From NCBI GenBank assembly GCA_023525975.1, contig CM042039.1:15840501-15904500 (forward strand): DNA of 64,000 nt, given 5' to 3'. The translations under genes were made by a program, and so were the position numbers. Positions 55,748 to 64,000 of the stretch are shown here, one piece after another. Each line of letters starts with the position of its first letter. Within the stretch, counting starts at the first letter, position 1. Below the pieces are notes generated by a model. It ran no database searches and was not told the origin of the DNA. It saw nothing but the letters and a program-made list of their open reading frames with translations. This stretch comes from Smallanthus sonchifolius (Eukaryota > Streptophyta > Magnoliopsida > Asterales > Asteraceae).

Positions 55748-56699
55748 GATGCTAGAATGTTAAATTAGTGATGATTAAGTGTTTATGTGGTATTACACAC
55801 TTGAATGAACACCAAATTAACCTAATGAAAGACATTGAATGAAAAATTAGTGTCAAGGTATTGAAAAGAAAACTCAAGTAGGTGAGTTTGGATTGAAAGA
55901 GGGTGATTGGTTATAGGATTAACACAAACGGGTCAGTTTGGGTTGGAAATGGGAATTGGGTTATGAACTCAAATGTAATGTGATTTTGTATGTATGTTAG
56001 ATTACTAAACTAGGTGTATATGTTTAGGTAATCAAATTGTGAACCGAGAAGGAGGTGCGGGATCTTCTAACTCAAAAGGTAAGTGCCTTTGCACTTACTT
56101 AGTAATGTTGATAAATGGGTGGTAAATGTGATATGTATGCATACTATGTGTTGAAATGAATGTGTATGATTATGCATGAACTAGTATGTGAAAATGTATG
56201 AATGTAGTTATAGTGATAAAACTATAATGGATATGTGTAAATGTATGAATGTAGTTATAGTGATAAAACTATAATGGATATGTGCAAATGAATGAATGTG
56301 GTTATAGTGGTAATACCATAATGGTTATGTGGAAAAGAATGAATGTAGTTATAGTGTAATACTATAATGGATATGTGTGAATGAGGTTATGATCTAAGAA
56401 TCATAATGGATATGAGGTTATGATCTATGAATCATAATGGTTATGAGGTTATGATCTATGAATCATAATGGATATGAGGTTATGGTTAAAATACCATAAT
56501 AGATATGAGGTTATGATCTAAGTATCATAATGGATATGAGGTTATGGCCTAAGTGCCATAATGGATACGGAAAGTTGTATGATGAATGAAAAATGAAAAG
56601 AATGAAACTTGTAGTGGAAATGCAAGTGTTAAAACCTTATTTGACTAATTGGGTGCAAACGGGTCAAATGGGTGAATGGGGGAAAACAAGTAGTAATTT
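55748..56699 (+). repeat. GYP-2 5' LTR, second piece
   Basis: Homologous to 60792-61743 of the 3' LTR. It holds a candidate acceptor TATGTTTAG at 56027, a 51-nt exon-like piece, and a perfect donor AAAAG/GTAAGT at 56078/56079, then the hairpin repeat array (56190-56575). The LTR stops at 56699; the last 500 bp present in the 3' LTR are deleted. Confidence 0.85.
56190..56575 (+). repeat. Tandem hairpin array in GYP-2 5' LTR
   Basis: About ten units of 30-40 bp, each an inverted repeat of 7-bp arms: TTATAGT..ACTATAA, TTATGAT..ATCATAA, TTATGGT..ACCATAA and TTATGGC..GCCATAA, separated by GGATATGAGG or GGATATGTG. Arms change together from unit to unit. The same array is at 61240-61615. Confidence 0.85.
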
Positions 56700-59600
56700 A
56701 TGGATTGGTTGTCAAAAAACAAAGCATTCCTTATAGACTTAATTCCTATATCCATGGGAGATTTTGATGTGATAGTGGGAATGAATTGGTTGTCAAAAAA
56801 CAAAGCAAATATTCTATGTGGACCTAAGGCGATACAACTCGATTCACCATCGAGTGAGTCCATTTACATAGAATGTGAAAAGAAAGGCAACGTAAGATTG
56901 TGTTCTTTTGTGAAGGCAACAAAGTACATGTTGCGTCGGTGCAAGGCATACATGGCTTGTGTTGCGGATGTGGTAGAAAGGGTGAAAGATATTCGCGATG
57001 TTCTGGTTGTAAATCAATTTGTGGATGTGTTTCCGGATGAGTTACCGGGGGTACCACCGGAAAAGGAAGTGGAGTTTGGGATTGACTTGATACCGGGAGC
57101 CAAGCCGGTAGCCAAAGCACCATATAGGTTGGCACTGCCGAAAATGAAAGCGTTAATGGAGCAATTGCAAGAGCTACTTGATAAAGGTTTCATACGCCCA
57201 AGCGTCTCGCCTTGGGGTGCACCCGTTCTATTCGTGAAAAAGAAGGACGGAAGCATGAGGATGTGTATGGATTATCGGGAGTTGAACAAGTTGACGGTGA
57301 AGAATAGGTACCCGTTACCTCGGATTGACGACCTTTTCGATCAATTGCAAGGGGCGTCATGGTTTTCTAAGATTGATTTGAGATTCGGTTACCATCAGCT
57401 GAAAGTGAAAGAAGTCGACGTTCATAAGACAGCTTTTCGCACTCGATACGGTCACTATGAGTTTACGGTTATGCCATTCAGTTTAACCAATGCACCCGCA
57501 TTTTTCATGAATCTTATGAACCGGGTGTGTAGACCGTTCCTCGACCGTTCAGTTATTGTGTTCATAGATGATCTTCTCATCTATTCACGGAGTGAAAGTG
57601 ATCATGCCTTTCATCTTCGTGAAATTCTTGAAGTGTTGCAAAGAGAGAAGCTTTATGCAAAATTTTCAAAGTGCACATTTTGGTTGCGCGAGATCCAGTT
57701 CTTGGGTTATATGATTAATGAGAAAGGGATTACAGTCGACCCATCCAAGATAGTGGCGGTAAAATATTGGTCATCACCGAAGACACCTTCGGAGATTAGA
57801 AGTTTCTTGGGGTTGGCGGGTTATTATAGGCGATTTATGGAGAACTTCTCTCGGATTGCTTTGCCAATAACGAAGTTAACGAGAAAGGAGACTAAATTTG
57901 TATGGGGTTCCAAGCAAGAATTTGCCTTTCAGTTCTTGAAAGAAATATTGACTAAGGCGCCTGTTTTATCCTTGCCGGACGGGACCAAAGATTTTGTGGT
58001 GTATTCGGATGCCTCGCTTTCGGGGTTGGGTTGTGTTTTGATGCAAAGGGGGAAAGTGATTGCCTATGCGTCTAGGCAATTGAAGACTCACGAGGTGAAT
58101 TACCCTACTCATGATTTTGAGCTTGCGGCCGTGGTTTTCGCGTTTAATGTTTGGAGGCATTATTTGCATGGGGCTAAGTGTACAATCTACACGGATCACA
58201 AAAGTCTTAAGTATTTCTTTGACCAAAAGGACCTCAACATCAGATAAAGGCGGTGGCTTGAATTGGTCAAAGATTATGATTGTGAGATACTTTACCATCT
58301 GGGTAAAGCGAATGTAGTGGCAGATGCGCTTAGTTGGAAGTCGAGTCATTAGTGTTGTAAAAATCGCGCCTAGGCGCCGATTAATTGCTAGGCGCTCAAC
58401 TAAGGAGGAATTTTGACCTAGTCGGTCCAAATCACTCCTAGGCGGGCTTAGGCGGCCAGATTCCGACGAACATTTCGGCGAAAACCTGAAATTTCCGGCC
58501 AAATTCCGGCAAAAACCTTTGGTGTGGTTTAAAATGAACATTTTTATAAGAATTACATATAAAAATGTGTGTATATATATAAAAAACTGAAAATCACATA
58601 TAAAAATTCCAATCTGATTAATCCCGCCTAGGCCCCGATTAATCCCGCCTAGGCCCTACCCCACCGCCCGACTAGCGCCTAGCGATTTTTACAACACTGC
58701 GAGTCATACACCTATCAAGGTGAAGTCATTTAATATGACAATTTCATCATCTCTTATTGATGAAATCCGGGAGGCTCAAGTGTTAGCACTAAGTGGTGAT
58801 TTGAAGAAGGAACGGATGGTTGCTTATGTTGATAAGCTTGGGGAAAATAGCTTGGGTTTAAAGAAATGCTTTTTAGAATTTGGATTCCTAGGTTGTCAAG
58901 TGTTTTGACAACTATCTTAGATGAGGCGCATAAATCCAAATATTCTATCCATCCGGGGGCCATAAAGATGTTTTATGATTTGAGTTGTCATTTTTGGTGG
59001 CCGGGTATGAGGCGTGATATTGTTAAGTATGTGGAGAGGTGTCTCACATGCTTAAGGGTAAAGGGTAGCATCAAAATCCGTATGGAAAGCTTCAACCGCT
59101 TGAAATACCGCTTTGGAAATGGGAGACACATAACCATGGATTTGATCACTAAACTACCAAAGACTCAAAAAGGTTATGATGCGATATGGGTAGTAGTGGA
59201 TCGGTTGACAAAGAGTGCACATTTCCTTCCAATAAAAGAAACGTATTCTTTGGATAGGCTGGCGGAAATGTATGTGAAGGAAATTGTGTCACGTCATGGT
59301 GTACCGGTGTCGATTATTTCGGATCGTGATACGAGATTTACTTCTCATTTTTTGAAGAAATTCCATGAGGATATGGGGACTAGATTGAATCTTAGCACCG
59401 CTTATCATCCACAAACGGATGGTCAAAGCGAGTGAACGATTCAAACGCTCGAGGATATGTTGCGAGTGTGTGCATTGGATTTTGGGGCTAATTGGGACGA
59501 CCATTTACCGTTGGCGGAATTTTCGTACAACAATAGCTATCATTCTAGTATTGGTATCCGCATTTTAAGGCATTGTATGAGAGGAAATGTAGAACCCCCT

Positions 59601-60174
59601 TGTGTTGGGGTGAAATTGGTCAACGGGAGCTTGGAAGTAAAAAGGTGGTCAATTAAACTATTGGTAGTATTGACCAAATAAGAGCACGCTTGAAGGCGGC
59701 TCAAGATCGCCAAAAGTCCTATGCGGATAATAGGAAGGGGGTGATTGAGTTTCAAGTGGGGACTTTGTGCTTTTGAAAGTCTCCCCTTGGAAAGGGGTGA
59801 TATGGTTTAGGAAACGGGTGAAGTTAAGTCCACGTTTCATCGGACCGTTTAAGGTGATAGCACGGGTCAGTGCGGTAGCTTACCGTTTAGAGCTACCAGA
59901 TGGACTAAGTAGACTTCATAACATATTCCATGTGTCTCATTTGTGAAAATGTTTAGCGGATGAATCTACTTTTGTCCCATTGGATGATATTGAATTGGAT
60001 AAAAGGTTGAATTATGTTGAGTAACCGGTGGTAATCTTGGATAGAAAGGTGAAGCAATTGCGCAATAAAGAGATTAGCCAAGTTTTGGTGAGGTGGAAAC
60101 ATAAGAAGGGAGCGGAAATGACTTGGAAAACCGAGGAAGAAATGCTAAAATGTTATCCGAACCTTTTTATGTGA
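56700..60174 (+). pseudogene. pol: GYP-2 pol (gag deleted, broken)
   Basis: Opens at the end of protease (GDFDVIVGMNWLSKNKA, 56758-56808). Reverse transcriptase follows, with CMDYRELNKLTVKN and FIDDLLIYS (57565), then RNase H (YSDASLSGLG at 58003) up to TAA at 58245, where related elements have Gln. After MITE-2, the integrase zinc finger and core follow (58920-59560; ITMDLITKLPKT, SDRDTRFTS, HPQTDGQSE), with TGA at 59434. Frameshifts occur near 58905, 59560, 59690 and 59760. A chromodomain-like tail ends at TGA 60172-60174. Gag, zinc knuckles and protease active site are absent. The segment 56700-56727 is a near copy of 56781-56808, so the deletion joint also carries a small duplication. Confidence 0.85.
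58350..58699. mobile_element. MITE-2: hAT-type MITE in GYP-2 pol
   Basis: 350 bp. Ends TAGTGTTGTAAAAATCGC (left) and, inverted, CAGTGTTGTAAAAATCGC (right), extending imperfectly through GCGCCTAGGCGC-like sequence. The 8-bp duplication CGAGTCAT is at 58342-58349 and 58700-58707. YAGTGTTG ends plus 8-bp target duplications are hAT features. No coding capacity. Confidence 0.85.
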
Positions 60175-60202
60175 AGTCGGGTTTCGGGAACGAAACCCAA
60201 AT

Positions 60203-60210
60203 AAGGGGAG
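60203..60210 (+). other. GYP-2 polypurine tract
   Basis: AAGGGGAG, then GTGATT and the 3' LTR start at 60217. Confidence 0.75.
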
Positions 60211-60216
60211 GTGATT

Positions 60217-62249
60217 TGTAACGAACCAAAATCCGGGTTTCGTTATAAATAAATGAATATTCTAATAAATATTATGGTGAAAATAATATTTTAGAAATGA
60301 GTTGAAACAAGTGGGTTTTTAAGTTAGTAATGTGGTTATACTAGTTTTAACTAGTTTTGGAATGAAATGGATGAAATGAAAGTTGAGTAGCCAAAAGTGT
60401 AAATGGCAAAAATCTGCCATTTTGACTTGGAGAAGTCAAAATTAGCCTCATTTGAGGTGTTATGGTCGTTTATTTCAAGGAGAAAAAGGAGAAATCAGAT
60501 TTTGGAGCTAAATCTTGCATTTGAAGCTTGGATTGTGAAGGTTTTGGCTCACACAATATCTTCCTAACATCAAGTAAGTGATTATCTTCCATTAATTTCA
60601 CTTTTGAATGTCATAGTTGGTGGGTTTTATAGAAATCCAAAAATTATGAATGCATGTGGTTAATTGGTGTTAGATTGTGGATAATCTAGCTAAACTAAAG
60701 GTAAAGAGTGGTGATTAACATCCTAGAACCCTTTGATTTTTATTATGAGAAGTTAGGGTTCATATGGAGAAAATTGGGGGTGTTTTGATCATGATGCTAG
60801 AATGCAAAATTAGTGATAATTAAGTGTTTATGTGGTATTAGATACTTGAATGAACACCACATTAGCCTAATGAAAGACATTGAATGAAAAATTAGTGTCA
60901 AGGTATTGGAAAGAAAACTCAAGTAGGTGAGTTTGGATTGAAAGAGGGTGATTGGTTCTGGGATTAACCCAAACGGGTCAGTTTGGGTTGGAAATGGGAA
61001 TTGGGTTATGAACTCAATTGTAATGTGATTTTGTATGTATGTTAGATTAATAAACTAGGTGTATATGTTTAGGTAATCAAATTGTGAACCGAGAAGGAGG
61101 TGCGGGATCTTCTAACCCAAAAAGTAACTGCCTTTGCAATCACTTAGTAATGTTGATAAATGGGTGGTAAATGTGATATATATGCATACTATGTGTTGAA
61201 ATGAATGTGTATGATTATCCATGAACTAGTATGTGAAAATTTATAAATGTAGTTATAGTGATAAAACTATAATGGATATGTGCAAATGTATGAATGTAGT
61301 TATAGTGATAAAACTATAATGGATATGTGCAAATGAATGAATGTGGTTATAGTGGTAATACCATAATGGTTATGTGGAAAAGAATGAATGTAGTTATAAT
61401 GTAATACTATAATGGATATGTGCGAATGAGGTTATGATCTAAGAATCATAATGGATATGAGGTTATGATCTATGAATCATAATGGATATGAGGTTATGAT
61501 TTATGAATCATAATGGATATGAGGTTATGGTTAAAATACCATAATAGATATGAGGTTATGATCTAAGTATCATAATGGATATGAGGTTATGGCCTAAGTG
61601 CCATAATGGATACGGAAAGTTGTATTATGAATGAAAAATGAAAAGAATGAAACTTGTAGTGGAAATGCAAGTGTTAAGAACCTTATTTGACTAATTAGGT
61701 GCAAACGGGTCAAATGGGTGAATGGGGGAAAACAAGTAGTAATTATTTGTTTGATATGTTTATCTTCATTACTAATAGTGATATGTTCATGTGGTTATGT
61801 AGGAAAAGCTCCGATGTAAGTCCAAGGCGTTGAAGGATTCTCGTATGCGTTTTGGTATTTTGAGGGTTTAAAGGAAAATCCTTAGATGGTAGTGTAAATT
61901 GATACAAGAAATTATGTTTTTGGGTGTTTATAAATGTGGTATGAATGTTTTTGGTCAAACCCAAATGATAGAAATTTTTTTGTGTCATGTTGGTGAAAAT
62001 GGTAGAAATTTGGCTAAGTATGAAACTGGGCAGAAAAACTCAATTTTTTGTTTAAAGGAGTCCCCTGCGGTACACTAGAGCCAGGGAGGGTTCTCTCGCG
62101 GTACGCGAGAGACCTGGCTCTCGATCAGGCATTTCTGGACTCTCTCGCGGTACGTGAGAAAATAAAAAAACAAAAAAAAATTCTTGGGATAAATGCTTTC
62201 GCATGTGTTTAATGTTTTAATAATTGGTGTTCCAATTATGGGTGTTACA
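60217..62249 (+). repeat. GYP-2 3' LTR, uninterrupted
   Basis: 2033 bp, TGTAACGAACC to GGTGTTACA. Candidate splice sites: donor GTAAGTG at 60574, acceptor ending 61072, donor at 61124 (mutated from GTAAGT), acceptor TTATGTAG ending 61802. Hairpin array at 61240-61615. A 62040-62160 stretch repeats CTCTCGCGGTACGNGAGA, another inverted repeat. Position 60786-60795 is the empty SVa-2 site. Confidence 0.9.
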
Positions 62250-62409
62250 TTGTTTTACTCGGGTGTGGTGGATGGATGGAGCCGTTGGGGGTGGGGGTTT
62301 TAATAAAAAAAATCTAATTCTCATCTATATATATATCTCACTCTCCTCTTTAAAACAAATCACTCTTTTCATCCATATATTTTTGTAAAACTCTAATTTT
62401 TTTAACAAA

Positions 62410-63712
62410 ATGTCTTCATCCGATTCTAGCATTCTTGGTTTGCATTCGGGATTATCCGATTCTAGTGTTTTCGATGATTTTCTTTCTGACATTTTCGAAT
62501 CAAGTGGCATTGAGTTTTTGTCCAAAGTTGCAGCCGCGGCTAGTGAGTTTGAGGATACGGCAAAATCAAAGAAAAAATGTGTACATCGTGACCGTGAAGT
62601 TGCTAACACAATTTTGTTGAAGGATTACTTCGTCGAACGCCCCAGGTACGACGCAGATATGTTTAAAGGGAGATTTCGCTTACCGAAAGATTTGTTTTTA
62701 AGCATTTTTAATGGATATAAGTATGGATTCAAGGTTTTCTTGGTTTCACGAAGGGTATGACTTGAGGTTAAAGAAGTGCTTTACGCCGATTCAGAAATGC
62801 ACTTCTGCTATTCGTTAACCCGCTACAGGTAACCATCATGACGAATATGATGAATATTTATCTATGTCCGCTAGGATTGCTCGTGAATGTTTAGAATATT
62901 TTTGCAATTCTATTATTATGTTATATGGCAAAGAGTTTTTACGTAGACCTACAAGCCACAACATTGCACGTTTGTATAATGCGCATGAAACTAGATGGGG
63001 CCTTCCAGTGATGATCGGTAGCATCGATTGTACGCATGCGGTTGGATGATGTGTCCGACTAGTTTGTGTGCCCAATTTATGAGAGGTGATTACCAATACC
63101 CTACGATCATAATGGAAGCAGTGGTGTCAAATGACTTATGGTTTTGGCATGCGTTTTGTGGTCCTGCTGGTTCCAATAACGACATAAATTTTCTCAATCA
63201 ATCTCCGTTGTTCAATAACGAAATGCATGGAACCACCCCGAAGTGTCATTTCCAAGTTAACGGTCGTGAATACAAACGTGGCTACTATCTTGCGGATGGG
63301 ATTTACCCCCTTGGTCTGTTTTTGTGAAATAATTTCCATTCCATGTCGACCCAAAAGAAAAAAGTTTTAAGAAAGTTCAAGAGTCGGCTAGAAAGACGTT
63401 AAACGCGGGTTTGGTGTTTTAAAATCTAAATGGGGAATAATTAATCGTCCGCAACGGTCACATAAACGTCAAAAAATACAAAATGTGGTTTACGCATGTA
63501 TCATATTGCACAATATGCTTTTAAAGCATGGCGGAAATACAATCTCACCCAGCTACGTGATGGACCTTCCAACCAATTAAGTAGTAGACGATGGTGTAAT
63601 TAATGAATTGCGGGATTAAGAGACACACTTTAGACTACGATATGATCTTGTTGAACATTTTGCTACACTACCGGAGTGGGCCAGCAGCGATTCGAAAGAC
63701 GATTATGTTTAA
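62410..63712 (+). pseudogene. PIF/Harbinger transposase (broken)
   Basis: DDE nuclease of the HARBI1/ALP1-like family (DDE_Tnp_4), which would cut and paste HARB-1. ATG 62410 opens 100 residues including DMFKGRFRLPKDLFLSIF. A frameshift follows near 62712, a TAA near 62816, and further shifts. The first catalytic Asp is in IGSIDCTH (about 63022); the second in NNDINFLNQSPLF (about 63180-63218). After a TGA at 63325, the motif that normally holds the Glu (DVERAFG) reads DVKRGFG near 63397, so the Glu is now Lys. The C-terminal IILHNMLLKHGG segment is at 63505-63535; final TAA 63710-63712. At least three frameshifts or stops plus the lost Glu make it inactive. Confidence 0.8.
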
Positions 63713-64000
63713 TTTCTCGTTTTTTTTATTTGTAACTTGTTATTGTATTTTGTTATTTTTAGTTGTCTTTTGTATTTTTAATTAATAGAAAAGAATGTTT
63801 CTTTATTTAAATGTTTATTTTTTTAAAAAAATTGATGAGTAAATATGTAAGGTGTTCATAATAAAATTTAAGTAAATGGATAATTTTAAGGTGATAGAAT
63901 TCTATTAAAAAAAATTTATATTAAAATCAGTTATTGGGTTAATGACCCATCACCCTAAACAAACGAATTGAATTCATTTCATTCAGACAAATTTATGATA
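63713..64000. other. HARB-1 right end and flank
   Basis: AT-rich non-coding sequence to the terminal inverted repeat ending 63955, duplication TAA, then 42 bp of flank with nothing recognised. Confidence 0.5.

Larger units (their letters stand above)
44881..62249 (+). mobile_element. GYP-2: Ty3/gypsy element with SVa-2 nested in its 5' LTR
   Basis: The 5' LTR starts TGTAACGAAACC at 44881; the 3' LTR (60217-62249) ends GGTGTTACA. TSD TTGTT at 44876-44880 and 62250-62254. Without SVa-2 the element is about 7.08 kb. The end of the 5' LTR, primer site, gag and most of the protease are missing, joined at 56699/56700 to the end of protease. Pol is broken and carries MITE-2. The LTRs differ at many sites, so it is older than SVa-2, as nesting requires. 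Confidence 0.9.
44753..63955 (+). mobile_element. HARB-1: PIF/Harbinger element, split by GYP-2
   Basis: Left end GGGTGATGGG at 44753-44762 and its inverted copy CCCATCACCC at 63946-63955, flanked by TAA at 44750-44752 and 63956-63958; 3-bp TWA duplications are the PIF/Harbinger signature. Removing GYP-2 and its duplication leaves about 1.83 kb, of which 1.3 kb is transposase. The perfect inverted match is only 10 bp. The partner Myb-like ORF of autonomous elements is absent, so this is a non-autonomous or decayed copy. Confidence 0.7.

Noticed and set aside
62435..62620. Alternative ORF in the transposase region
   Set aside because: Out of frame with the DDE_Tnp_4-type reading and antisense/overlap composition only.

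Overview
This window reads as plant nuclear DNA made almost entirely of transposable elements; I see no host protein-coding gene. Ty1/copia elements of the Sirevirus type with a third, env-like ORF, Ty3/gypsy elements that start TGTAAC and end in CA, tRNA-iMet primer sites and a PIF/Harbinger transposase all indicate an angiosperm. The particular Gag, Pol and env-like proteins resemble those abundant in Asteraceae genomes; the family assignment is an inference from memory of such proteins, not a search result.

Layout. (1) 1-11936, + strand: Sirevirus family a, copy 1 (SVa-1), entering from the left edge, with decayed gag, pol and env-like genes and a 3' LTR. (2) 11937-22950: a gypsy LTR (GYP-3) split by a young, apparently intact gypsy element (GYP-1, 12843-22351, TSD CAACT, one 1522-residue Gag-Pol). 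(3) 22951-23688: low-complexity DNA and a MITE. (4) 23689-27481, + strand: 3' fragment of Sirevirus family b (SVb-1: env-like gene, polypurine tract, LTR). (5) 28010-43697: an old copia element (COP-1) split by a complete but decayed Sirevirus family b element on the - strand (SVb-2, 28306-41960, TSD TAATG). (6) 44753-63955: a PIF/Harbinger element (HARB-1, TSD TAA) holding a gypsy element (GYP-2, 44881-62249, TSD TTGTT), whose 5' LTR in turn holds a young Sirevirus family a element (SVa-2, 45457-55742, TSD ATCAT). A 350-bp hAT-type MITE lies inside GYP-2. Four LTR-retrotransposon, Harbinger or MITE insertions are confirmed by matching target duplications plus one MITE duplication.

How the parts work together. 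Each Sirevirus encodes Gag, then Pol (protease, integrase, reverse transcriptase, RNase H), then after a long spacer an env-like protein. In copies of both families the env-like ORF is preceded by what looks like its own promoter (palindrome cluster, TATA-like box), a 5' UTR exon and an intron whose 3' splice site ends two or three bases before the ATG. Families a and b use unrelated palindromes (core TCGAAACTA..TAGTTTCGA versus GCGTACTT..AAGTACGC) at the same four places: LTR promoter, leader, env-like promoter and env-like intron. The gypsy LTRs look as if they contain a three-exon untranslated leader, with hairpin repeat arrays confined to the predicted introns; GYP-1 carries the family-a palindrome in one of them. 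These regulatory readings come from the sequence by eye and need transcript data.
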